NCBI GenBank assembly: GCA_963930775.1
Contig: OZ005690.1
Span: 498,001 to 562,000 of the forward strand
From: Cliona cf. orientalis
Lineage: Eukaryota; Porifera; Demospongiae; Clionaida; Clionaidae
Direction of reading: 5' to 3'
DNA length: 64,000 nt
Shown: piece by piece, positions 22,284 to 33,000 of the stretch
Position numbering within the stretch: position 1 is the stretch's first letter
How the letters are laid out: the number at the start of each line of letters is the position of its first letter
Position numbers and translations under genes: made by a program
Notes under the pieces: model-generated
The model's database searches: none
Told to the model about the DNA's origin: nothing
What the model saw: the letters and a program-made list of their open reading frames with translations, nothing else

Positions 22284-24121
22284 CACTGTAATAGATAATA
22301 CTGAGAACATTGCTGTAGTGGATACAATATTAAGCATCTTTAGCTGAAGTTTATATGTTTTAGAGCATAGCTAGTATATTATTATGTATGTATGTACAGC
22401 CCTGTCACAAAGACAGGAAGTTTTTGAAAAGTATCATACAGGGATCTGGTTCAATGATTCATTGGAAGCTGGCAGGAGCCTATAGAGTCGAGTCATTTGA
22501 GTATTATAGTTAATTTTGGTAGTTGTGAAGTCATTAAAATTAATTAGCTGGTGCATGTACTGTCTTATAGCTTAGTCAAGCACAGTAGCATGCATGTGCA
22601 TACACTGATATTAAAGTAGCTTAGAACTATTATCATTCCTGGAATCTAACCTGTATCAAACGGAAAAGTATAGCATCCACTGATAAGGTAATTGACCACA
22701 CAAACACAGCTACACAGCAGCTGATTTTGTATGCATTCAAGAAATAATAATTATATCATCGTCACAAACACCATGTTTGCTATATACATGCATTACTTAG
22801 GCCTGGGCCAAATATTCCTTTAAATTTGATCGTTATTCAAATAATTATTCTTCACTTATCAACCCCAATATTCAACATAAAGTTACCTATTAAAGCTGAC
22901 AAAATGCAAATGAAACATACTAATATTATGACCAGAATGTACATGTACATTTCGGCCAACAATTGCTGGAATACATGAAAATTTTCACCTTGTTTAATTT
23001 GCTATACATTACTATACATATAAGTCAAGATTGCTTCAGGTTTTGATCAAATTAAAAGTTTGAAAATGATCTGGTTTGTAACGTGCTTGGTGCTTATGGA
23101 TAATAATTAAGTAGCTTTCGCCAAGTTTTAATTATTATTATCTTAGATTTGGTATGCACTACTTTGTATCAATGTATGTATGTACAGCCCTGTCCCCATG
23201 GACGTGTAGCTTTGTATGTTGCTGATTCGTGTGGGTGAGGCTAGGGGGTAACACAGATGTGCCCCCCTCATGATTGATTTACACAGACTGGCAAGGGGGA
23301 AGGCTAGGATGGAGGAAATGACATAAGTGCCCCCCTCGTATTTGATCAGTGAGGGGGGAAATCACAATAGTACCCCCTTCATGATTGCCCGATATGGTGA
23401 AAGATATGCCACTAATCCTGTTTGTAATGGAACCACTGTGAACAGAAACAGCTAATTAATTTTTCACTTGTAGTGGCCATGGCTTCCCAACATGCACAGA
23501 ACCCAGTAGACTCCCTCTCCCTCCCTCTCTTCCTCACTGGACCAAAACTAATTAATATGTCATGCTTACCAAGATGTTTCCCATCAGTATAGTATGCATG
23601 TTTGTCGGAGGATAAGGCAGAAGTTTAATATGAAATGTGTAGAAAATTTTGCCCTATCCTACACGCATGAAATTCATATTATTTTAGTCTCAGTATATAG
23701 TGGGCCTCTCAACCCCCCTCTCTCTCTGACATAAATTCTTTATTCTCATGATAATAATATTATTAATAATGGAGTCTATGTATGCATCGGATCAGATGTG
23801 TTTGTGTCTCAATTCCTTCATCGTGTTGGGAAAGATCAAGCTTGATAGTTGTTAAATCGTGTTTTTTGTTATTCATTATAATATTTCATATTATGTATAC
23901 TCTGTAGCTGGAAAGTGACAAATACATGCATACTATTTGGTCCCCAATATAGAATCTGATAATAATTTGGCAATTCAGTACGATATTGATAAATTATGTT
24001 TGGGAGTTGTGAAGGCTGATGGAATAAAATTAATACACACATAGCACACAGCTTATAGGCACAAATACCTTGTTTGCTATACAGTACTACATATAAGTGA
24101 CCATTTTTTTGATCGAAAAAA
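22284..24121. other. array spacer with leader remnant R5
   Basis: Non-coding apart from R5. Compared with other spacers it carries an extra AT-rich piece at about 22800-23000 (GGCCTGGGCCAAATATTCC onward), inserted between two halves of the promoter. The usual flank module lies at 23175-23600. Confidence 0.5.
23066..23110 (+). pseudogene. leader remnant R5
   Basis: MIWFVTCLVLMDNN then TAA. Ser2 has become Ile and one Asp has become Asn. Otherwise it has the same fusion of leader to 3' flank. Confidence 0.7.
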
Positions 24122-25021
24122 ATGAGCCAGTTTGTAGCATACTTGGTACTAGTACTTCTAAACTGTCTTTCTCCTGGACCTGGATCAGTCATCGTAGTCA
24201 GTGGCCAGGGACAAAAGACAAATACCAAGGTGCTGGAAGAAGGTGATGATTGGCAGTGTCCTCCAATGGAGGAAAGGGAGAGAACAAGAAATGAAATTCA
24301 TCAAATTGCTAATTCTACAATTTTAGCAATTGCAACTGGCCACATCCACACTTGCAATGGTACACCAGGATGGAGGCGTGTTGCTTTTATCAACATGACT
24401 GACACCAGCTACAACTGCCCTACTGGACTCAACTTGACATCATATTCCAAGAGGACATGTGGACGATCACACACAACCCGGGGAGGATGTTCTTCAACCA
24501 CATTCAGTGTTGGAGGTTTACAATACAGCCGTGTGTGTGGGAGGATAAGGGGATACCAGTTTGGAGCAACTGTTGCTTTTTATTACTATACTAAAGGAAT
24601 TGATAGCTACTATGTTGATGGTGTAAGTCTGACTCATGGAGGTACTGGCAGCCGACAGCATATTTGGACATTTGCCGCTGGAGTATCAGAGGTGGAGACA
24701 AGCCTTGTTTTTGATCAATGCCCTTGTGACACACATAATTACGATCGTGCCCCTGCATTTGTTGGAGATGATTTCTTTTGTGAGAGTGGCTTAAACTCTG
24801 CCTTTAGTCCTCCGTATTACATACTCTTCCCCGATGATGGTCTCTGGGATGGTCAGAACTGTACATCCAACAGCACATGCTGTCAACTCAACAACCCTCC
24901 ATGGTTTACAAAGAATCTGACCAATGCAACAACTGATGACATTGAATTGAGGATCTGCACTAATTTTGTACCATCATATGACGATGTTCCCCTTGAACTC
25001 ATTGAATTCTATGTACAGTGA
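24122..25021 (+). CDS. array copy 8: secreted cysteine-rich protein, short linker
   Basis: A 299-residue protein from ATG 24122. Leader MSQFVAYLVLVLLNCLSPGP, the DDWQCPPMEERERTRNEI segment and linker ILAIATGHIHTC link it to copy 3. Variable parts are YYYTKG, ETSLVFDQ, HNYDRAPAF, NSAFSPPYYILFP and NFVPSYD. The framework is slightly altered (GGLQYSR for GGLPYSR, DDGLWDG for DDVLWDG). The last residues are ELIEFYVQ, as in copy 2. Confidence 0.87.
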   Translation: MSQFVAYLVLVLLNCLSPGPGSVIVVSGQGQKTNTKVLEEGDDWQCPPMEERERTRNEIHQIANSTILAIATGHIHTCNGTPGWRRVAFINMTDTSYNCPTGLNLTSYSKRTCGRSHTTRGGCSSTTFSVGGLQYSRVCGRIRGYQFGATVAFYYYTKGIDSYYVDGVSLTHGGTGSRQHIWTFAAGVSEVETSLVFDQCPCDTHNYDRAPAFVGDDFFCESGLNSAFSPPYYILFPDDGLWDGQNCTSNSTCCQLNNPPWFTKNLTNATTDDIELRICTNFVPSYDDVPLELIEFYVQ

Positions 25022-26080
25022 CACTGTAATTGAAAACATTGTATGAATCCTGTAGCTAGTGAGTAGTCATGGACATTAGTTTACCGCTTTTACCGAGCTT
25101 TAATTCTTGAATCAATGTATGTATGTACAGCCCTGTCCCCATGGCCAGGATATTATAATAATAATAATTATTATAGCTTTGTATGTTTCTATGCGATTCT
25201 TGATCATGTGGGTTAGGGGGGAATCACAAAAATTATTCCCTTATAATTGAATTACACAGACTGGCAAGGGGGAGGGAGGAGGAAATCACAAAAGTGCCCC
25301 CCTTATGATTGTCGGGTATGACGAAAGATATGCCACTAATCCTGTTTGCAACGGAACCACCACAGCAAAACAGCTAATTTTCACTTGTAGTGGCCATGGC
25401 TTCCTAATTATAAGAGGTACAGAACCCAGTAGACTACACACACCTTATGCAAGGTTGTATCTACCTACATAATTATTATCATATGGTTACATGATAAGAG
25501 TAGCTGACTTTCTATTAGTAAGATTGAAGTTGGCTTCATCAAGTATGTATGTATGTAACTGGGATATCTTGGAAAAATATGTACCACTCAGTCCTGGAAT
25601 ATTTGGAAGGGTGTGTATGCTCGTATCAATTAATTCCATGTAACTAGCTATTTGGACTAAAGTCACTATGTTTACGCATGTATGCATGTATACTACATAA
25701 GTGTCCTGATTAAAATAAAAGGAGGTATCCTCATTTCATGATCAGGGCTAGTTTTGTACACTTCTCTGTGTATGTAGCTGCATGGGGCCATTCGTAGTGT
25801 CCCAGCTGATAAAAAGGAGGTGATCATTTCAGGGGTAGTACGTTACATCTTGTACACTTCTCTATGTACATGTATGTATGTATAATTTCCTTGGATCATG
25901 GTACTGATCGGTATTTAGTGTCGACCGTGATTGACTAAGGAAGGGAGGTGCCTTAACTCATTTTCCTTTAGACAGCTAGTAATGGTACACACTAGCCGCA
26001 ACCACGCCCATTTTTGTGGTGAGACTTTACGACGACTTTTAGTCAGCTATTCTTTGACTGGCGCTAATTGTATCTTACAG

Positions 26081-26340
26081 CACTCAGAGAACAAGGTCAT
26101 TATGTACTAGAGACTATTGGACTCAGGCCTGTAGATGTTATTAATGGCTGTATACCAGTACACAACAATGAAATCTCAGTAACTTCACCTCATGATCATG
26201 TCACCTTCATAATAACTGATCAGCATAGTCAAAATCTCGTGATTCTACTAAGTGGAATTAAGCCAAAAAGTTTTGATCCTGCTCAATGCTTAGAACCCGA
26301 TCTAAACCAGTGGCTACACTCTCTGGCCATGGACAACTAG
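26081..26340 (+). CDS. exon-like open frame of unknown function
   Basis: A splice-acceptor-like TTGTATCTTACAG ends at 26080 and is followed by an open frame in phase CA-CTC-AGA. It reads ALREQGHYVLETIGLRPVDV and ends LHSLAMDN with TAG 26338-26340. Composition looks like real protein (PHDHVTFIITDQHSQNLVILL), but I recognise no family. I find no partner exon upstream. The duplicate at 29078-29223 keeps the acceptor and first 18 codons, then changes sequence and stops. It could be the last exon of a lost gene captured by the array. Confidence 0.35.
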
Positions 26341-26397
26341 CACCTGTGCTATGGTCAGCAAAAGTTTAGAAGTTATCAAAGAAGGCGTCATTTATGA

Positions 26398-26463
26398 CCA
26401 ATCAGACGCGAGCCACCCCAGCGGCGCGCATAAATACCACCACGCTACAAGCTTTAACTAATT
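26398..26463 (+). promoter_or_regulatory. CCAAT/TATA-type promoter
   Basis: CCAATCAGACGCG (26398-26410) is followed by GCGCGCATAAATACC, with the ATAAATA box at 26430-26436, and by ATGGAC at 26464. The same layout is at 29417-29490 in the duplicate. The spacing of CCAAT to TATA-like box to ATG is typical of an animal polymerase II promoter. Confidence 0.5.
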
Positions 26464-26507
26464 ATGGACAAAACTAAATCTGCTGCAGCAGATTTAGTTT
26501 TGTCCAT
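26464..26507. repeat. perfect 44-bp palindrome
   Basis: The sequence from ATGGACAAAACTAAATCTGC to the mirrored GCAGATTTAGTTTTGTCCAT reads identically on both strands, centred on CTGCAG. It begins at the promoter's first ATG. The partner region at 29486 has only the left half (ATGGACAAAAC) and then diverges, so the palindrome arose after the duplication or was lost from the partner. Confidence 0.8.
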
Positions 26508-27133
26508 GATCTGGCACGCACGTGGTACTATTATGTAATACTGTGCAATCAGTATTAGTGCATTCTTGTGGTTACTCTTTGGCTTACAAATTTGCAACAT
26601 GTAGACTAGCTGTACTCCATCACTACTATTTCTTTTAATAGTGCCATAAATCTCATAGCGCTGAGGGTTTTGCACCAATGGTGTACATTTTGTCAGTTAT
26701 AATAATTATTATAATTTGGAGCTATAATATTTTTTATTATAGTGATCTCTCTCTCTCTCTCTAGCTCTGGCGTAACTTCTCTATTCTCATGTCATTGGTA
26801 ACTGTGATAATTATTATTATGATCCCTCGTTGAGCTCAAGTTTAATTTGTATATCAATTAATGCTTAGCTCGGTCGATGTGTTGTGAGATCAGAGCTTGT
26901 TACGACATTGTATACAGTTTTTGGGTTTTTTTGTCATTCTGGCAATGTAAAGTATCCATAATTTGGTAGTTGTGAAGGTAAAATGCAGGCATGGGTTTTT
27001 TTTACACATACTAGGATAAACACACATAGCATATCGCAAACATAAACATATTGACGAGCGTTTGCTATAATACATTATATACTACATATAAGTCAGGATT
27101 GAGCCTATTTTTGATCAAAAGGGCTTATTTAAA

Positions 27134-28003
27134 ATGAGCCTGTTTGCAACATACTTGACTCTTGTAGTTCTCTGTCTTCCTAGACCTGGATCAGTCAGTG
27201 GTCAGGGAAGAGAGATGGATATTAAGGTATTGGACAGAGGTGATGATCAGCAGTGTGCCTTAGCAGAGGAGAGAGAGAGAGCAAGAAATGAAATTAATCA
27301 AATTGCAATTTTAGCTACAACCGGCCACATCCACACTTGCAACGGTACACCAGGATGGAGGCGTGTTGCTTTTATCAACATGACTGACACCAGCTACAAC
27401 TGCCCTACTGGACTCAACTTGACATCATATTCCAAGAGGACATGTGGACGATCACACACAACTCAGGGAGGATGTTCTTCAACCACATTCAGTGTTGGAA
27501 GTTTACCATACAGCCGTGTGTGTGGGAGAATAAGGGGATACCAGTTTGGAGCAACTAGTGGATTTCTTGAGTATATTCGAGGAATCAGTAGCTACTATGT
27601 TGATGGTGTAAGTCTGACTCATGGAGGTGCTGGCAGCCGACAGCATATTTGGACATTTGCTGTTGGAGCAACAGAGGTGGATACACGCTATCTTTCTGCT
27701 AGATGCCCTTGTGACACACATAATTGCGATCGTGTCCCTGCATTTGTTGGAGATGATTTCTTTTGTGAGAGTGGCTTAAACTCTCCCTTTAGTGGTCAGT
27801 ATATACTCTACCCCTATGATGTTCTCTGGGATGGTCAGAACTGTACATCCAACAGCACATGCTGTCAGTTCAACAACCCTCCATGGTTTACAAAGAACCT
27901 GACCAATGCAACAACTGATGACATTGAATTGAGGATCTGCACTAATCAGTCACCAGTGAATGATGATGTTCCCCTTGAACTCATCGAACTCTATGTGCAG
28001 TGA
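27134..28003 (+). CDS. array copy 9: shortest full copy
   Basis: A 289-residue protein from ATG 27134. The leader is MSLFATYLTLVVLCLPRPGS, shorter than the others because several residues before SGQG are missing. It shares VLDRGDDQQCA with copy 5 but has the short linker (ILATTGHIHTC) of copies 6 and 7. Variable parts are SGFLEYIRGIS, DTRYLSAR, HNCDRVPAF (an additional Cys), NSPFSGQYILYPYD and NQSPVND. Intact and intronless. Last member of the array. Confidence 0.87.
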   Translation: MSLFATYLTLVVLCLPRPGSVSGQGREMDIKVLDRGDDQQCALAEERERARNEINQIAILATTGHIHTCNGTPGWRRVAFINMTDTSYNCPTGLNLTSYSKRTCGRSHTTQGGCSSTTFSVGSLPYSRVCGRIRGYQFGATSGFLEYIRGISSYYVDGVSLTHGGAGSRQHIWTFAVGATEVDTRYLSARCPCDTHNCDRVPAFVGDDFFCESGLNSPFSGQYILYPYDVLWDGQNCTSNSTCCQFNNPPWFTKNLTNATTDDIELRICTNQSPVNDDVPLELIELYVQ

Positions 28004-28078
28004 CATTATACTGCATGAGAAACATTACATAACTCCTGTACCTAGTCTGTAGTCATGGATATTATAAGTAACATTCGC

Positions 28079-29482
28079 TGAGTTTTATCAAGATTATATA
28101 CTCTTGGTTTTATAATATTATATAGAGTTAGTATGCATTATAAATGTATATTATATATATATGTATGTACAGCCCTGTCCCCGGGACATGCAATTTTGTA
28201 TGTTGCTATTTAATATGTGGATGAGGGGGTAAACACAAAATTGTTCCCCCCCCCCCCTTGTGATTGAATTACACTGACTGGCGAGGGGGTAGGGGGAAAT
28301 CACAAAAGTGCCCCCCCCCTCATGATTGCCTGATATGGTGAAAGATATGCCACTAATCCTGTTTGCAACGGAACCACAGCAGAAACAGCTAATTTTCACT
28401 TGTAGTGGCCCATGGCTTCCTAAGAGGCACAGAACCCTGTAAACTACACACACCTTATGCAAGGTTGTATCTATCTACATAATTATTATCATAGTTACAT
28501 GATAAGAGTAGCTAACTTTCTATTAGTAAGATTGAAGCTGGCTTCATCAAGTATGTATGTATGTACCCGGTATATTATCTTGGAAAAATATTATTTGGAA
28601 GGGCATGGGCGTGCATCAATTAACTCCATGTAACTATAGCTATTTGGGCTAAAGTCACTACGTTTACGCACCTACATATGCATGAATACTGAGTGTCCTG
28701 ATTAATAATAAAAGGAGGTGTCCTCATTTCAGGGGTACTTTGTACACTTCTCTGTGTAAGTAGCTGGGGCCATGCATAGTGTCCTAGCTGATTAAAGGAG
28801 GTGTCCTCATTTCAGGGGTAGTTACATCTTGTATACTTCTCTATGTTACAGTACATGTATGTATGTACAATGTACAATGTTCCTTGGATCATGGTACTGA
28901 TCGGTATTTAGTGTCGACCGTGATTGACTAAGGAAGGGAGGTGCCTTAACTCATTTTCCTTTAGACAGCTAGTAATGCTACATGCTAGCCACAACCACGC
29001 CCATTTTTGTGGTGATCGAGACTTTATGACGACTTTCAGTCGGCTATTCTTTGACTGGTGCTAATTGTATCTTACAGCACTTAGAGAACAGGGTCATTAT
29101 GTACTAGAGACTATTGGACTCAGGCCTGTAGCAACAATGGAACAACCCATACTTGTGGAAAAGAATTTAATCTCAGTAACTTCACTTCATGATCATGTCA
29201 CCTTCATAATACAATGTAGCTGATCAGCATACTAGTCAAATATCGTGATTTTGCTAAGTTGAACTAAGCCAATATTATTAATTTTTGGTCCTACTCAACC
29301 CTCAGAACTCTAAGCCATGCAGTGGCTATACTCTCTGGCCATGGACAACTAGCAAGTGTAATCAGCAAAAGCTTAGAAGTTTTTAAAAATCTTTCATCAA
29401 AGAAGGCGTCATTTATGACCAATCAGACGCGAGCCACCCCAGTGGCGTGCATATATAAATAGCATCGCCACAAGCTTAACTA
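28079..29482. repeat. segmental duplicate B (partner at 25092-26463)
   Basis: Matches duplicate A with scattered small gaps and substitutions. The exon-like ORF inside is broken, and the promoter (CCAATCAGACGCGAGCC then ATATAAATAGC) is kept. Confidence 0.75.
29078..29223 (+). pseudogene. broken copy of the exon-like frame at 26081
   Basis: It keeps the TATCTTACAG acceptor and ALREQGHYVLETIGLRPV. The sequence then differs (ATMEQPILVEKN against DVINGCIPVHNNE), rejoins at ISVTS.HDHVTFII, and hits TGA at 29221-29223. Confidence 0.5.
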
Positions 29483-30014
29483 ATTATGGACAAAACAAAA
29501 ATTGCATTTTACCACATGTTAAGTATTACCATTATAATATTATTATGTATGCAGTTGCTCAATAGTAAATTATATTATACAATGTAACATCTTGGAACTT
29601 AAGCAAAGCTATATAAGATGCTTATTGTGTACTCGGTGTTTATGCATGGAGCCTGTATATTGGAGCAAAGGTAAGAAGCTTAAGATCATTGGTTAAAAGA
29701 ACTACGTACTACGTAGCTGTCATTCCTTTGATGTTTGTTTGTGGGTAGTTTGTTGACCAAACAGTCGGTCGCATTCCTGCGTAGGGATTGACCAATCAGG
29801 TGCATTCCTGGTTATCAAGGGTCGGTGTCGGTGGCTCAACAAAAAAGGAAACATTAAAAACGATTGATGCAACCTGAGATGGTATCGAATGTTGCCATGG
29901 AGACCGCATGCATGCACACATGCATGTGCATATACATGTGTATATTTATGATGCATTATGTTTGAGGTATGGATTTTGCTAGCTGTGTGCGTTGCATTCC
30001 AATTAATGTGTGTA

Positions 30015-30015
<1 letters not shown>

Positions 30016-30074
<59 letters not shown>
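30016..30074. repeat. (CA)n microsatellite
   Basis: A nearly pure CA run of about 58 bases. The His/Thr and Cys/Val frames over it are artefacts of the repeat. Confidence 0.95.
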
Positions 30075-30079
<5 letters not shown>

Positions 30080-33000
30080 TACACACACGCGCATATGTAG
30101 TGTCACTATTAATAAATTGAGAATACTATAGAAATGCTGTAATAGTATCGTATTTTTTAAGGTTTGATAGTTGTAAACTTCTCATAATATTATTATTAAT
30201 GTTATGTGACTTGGTCTAATTGGTCCAAGGTTGGCAGGGAATAATGTGTCAATATTTCATAATAATACACACCATGCAGGCTCAGTGCGTGATTACTCTG
30301 TGGTGCCGTGCCAAATTCAGTGCCTCCTGCAGGGTAAACACAGCCGTAGCACCGCGTCTCGGCTCTGTTGTAAAACTGCTGGGAATAGCTAGGATGCAGC
30401 TGGGTGCACTGGGGCCCTGGGTGTAGGGAGGTTTCCTGATTATTAAGTCTTAATTGTTCCCATTCCAATTCCAACCTGGGCGCATGGGAATGGGACTATG
30501 CCTATAGTATAGTCAACCTGCAGTTGGTCTTAATAATAATTATAACTCTGAGACTAGTTAAAAATTCATATTATTATATTGAATGGTTGTGATTTCAGGT
30601 AGGTAGCTAAACTGAGCTGCTTCAAAAAATGGCCTAATTGTCCAGGAAGCTGAACCTACTTAGACTTAGCTAGCTAGTAGCATCAAAGAAACCAGCAGCA
30701 GTCAGTTGTCCAAGCTAACCTGTAGGGTTTCTAAGTAGCTATAGTGTAGGCACTGAGCGTTCATTAAGAATGACCTTTTGCTTACGACAAAATAATTATT
30801 AAGACTCACAGGTAGTGTACATGTACATGTGCATGTGGTATGCAACCGGCTTAACCATGCATGGCAAGTGTAGGAAGGAGCGTGTGATCAGCTCTTAAAA
30901 ATCAATTTTTTTGGCTGCATACCGCCACTATTGCCATATATTATCATGATAACACAGTGTATTCAGTGGGATCACTCTCAGGGGCCATTGTACAATAGGC
31001 AAGTTGTAGCTACCACCCTACCTGACTATATATAGGTCAGTGGTGGCCAGTACTGAATCCCAAATTGCCAGACAGATTGGGAGATAGTGATCAGCCCGCC
31101 TAGCCTAGCCCTGCACACTAGCACAAGCTAGGGTTGCACATGTATGGATCATGTAAGTACATGTACTTGTACATGTACAATGATGTATGATGTATATGTA
31201 GTATGTACATGACTCATTGTACTTGTATACATCTACATGTACAATGATGTAGTACATGACTCATTGTACTTGTATGATTATGAGCATGATTGTCATTGTT
31301 ACAGATAATAACAACATTGTTATTTGTTGTAAGTTACTAAGCAACCAAGTACAGTAGAGTAGTGTTCAAGAGTTTTATAGAACTGGTTGTTGAGCAGTCG
31401 CCTAGAGTACATGCCATACACTCTAGCCACAATCCAATTAGGTATGCAGGATTACATAATCCTACATTACCAACTGTGCTAGATACAACAAAATAGTTAT
31501 CTGTCAGTGAGTGAGCAATATGAGCCCATTATGTGTAGATGTAATCAAGGCACATCATCTCTGGTAGTTTGCCTGAGGGGGCCTTGTGTACACAGAGTGT
31601 GGGCTCCAACACACATACTGACTTGACTGAGCTATCTATGGTTGGCCAAATAACTCATATCTGATTGGCCATTGCCCAAGTTTGTATAACCATGCTATTG
31701 TGCTGTATGTGGAGGTACTGTACCCACTATAGACTAAGTGCCAATCAGTCAAAGAAATGCATTTTTAAGGGAGGGGACCAGCCAAGGATCCAATCTTAGA
31801 CTGAGTGTGCAGAAAGGAAGCATAAAAATTGAATTACTCAAAAGAAAGTAATATTGTCATAATCACTGGAAGCACAAAGTTTATAAAGCATTTTTTATAA
31901 GCTCCTGATAGGGCATATGCATGCCTATAAAGGCCCTAATTTCATTGCAGTTGGAACCCTTGACCTTATCCTGAGGCCCCAAGTGCATGACCAATCAGCC
32001 TCCATGGCACAGTCCTGCCTTACAAAACCATAATATTTAGTCTAGACTAAGTGAGAATTTGTCAATAGATACTTGTGGGCCAAATTTTAATTCAATTTTT
32101 TTAAGTGAGTGCTCTTAATTAATTTGAGGCCTCATGTTGTAGTGGCCTGGTGTACTACACAGTATTTGGGAATGCACTGACTTTGCAAAATCTGAGCTGC
32201 TAGGGCACTGTGGATTTCAGCTCACTAGCTAGGAACATTCAGTTTTGCAAAAAAAGTCACAAATTGTACTTAGGTAAACTCTACAACAAACCACACCAAG
32301 GCTAATAGGTTTGGTGGTCTGTTCTTTTTCTTCTTTGCACATTGTCAAATGTTTACTGTAAAGCACTGTATAAGCCAATCTCCCAGGAGCTCCTTGAGAA
32401 TGTTCAATTATCAAAATTAATACTGGTTCTTCAGGAGGAGGAGTTGGGGGAATCAGACAGTTTAGTACTTAATTCTCTAGCTAGCTAGCTAGACAAATTT
32501 CATGCATGTAGGAAATGTGTAGAATAGGGCAAAATTTTCTACACATTTATTCTATAAAAACTCTGCTCTATCCTCTACCAAATATGTGTCGGAAAGCTCA
32601 TGTTTTGGTAAGCACAACAGAAAGGAAATCTTACTTTTGGTCCAGTATCTTAGTCTATATACATTTTAGAAATTCTAGAGAAGGGAAATCAACCTCAGAG
32701 GGGGATCCCTGTACTCCCCCCTTACCCTCTAAATAAATCCCTGGGCCTGGTGCCTGAGAAGCAGTTAACTTACATAATCATAATAATAATATAATTATGT
32801 GAGTGGTGGTCATGTATCCTGTGGGAAAATCATTTTTGAGTTTGGGAGAGTGAACTCAGACCATGGCCCATTCAGATAAAGCTTCTCTGTGTGTAGACAC
32901 TGGAGACCAATATTGCCAACAGAGGTGGTGCCATGCAGCCTAGTCTCACCTGGCCTGGGCTGGCTGGCCATGGCTAGACTAGCTCCACATGTACATATAC

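Larger units (their letters stand above)
25092..26463. repeat. segmental duplicate A (partner at 28079-29482)
   Basis: About 1.4 kb downstream of copy 8 matches the DNA downstream of copy 9 in order: flank module with poly-G/poly-C, CACACACCTTATGCAAGG, GGAGGTGTCCTCATTTCAGG repeats, GATCATGGTACTGATCGG, an exon-like ORF and a CCAAT promoter. The duplication unit therefore spans gene plus flank. Confidence 0.75.

Noticed and set aside
26464..26538. Small gene starting MDKTKSAAADLVLSMIWH
   Set aside because: The first codons are the palindrome itself and the frame ends after 24 codons; the sister locus gives an unrelated peptide.
10124..28003. Array repeats as a CRISPR-like or phage structure
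   Set aside because: Units are 0.9-2 kb with eukaryotic promoters and secreted protein genes; there are no short regular repeats with spacers and no cas genes.
29720..30106. 128-codon frame with Cys/Val repeat
   Set aside because: Created by the CA microsatellite; no start context or domain.
30202..30474. Possible gene on either strand at 30.2-30.5 kb
   Set aside because: Less AT-rich patch with open frames on both strands, but no domain, no splice sites that improve it and no similarity to a family I know.
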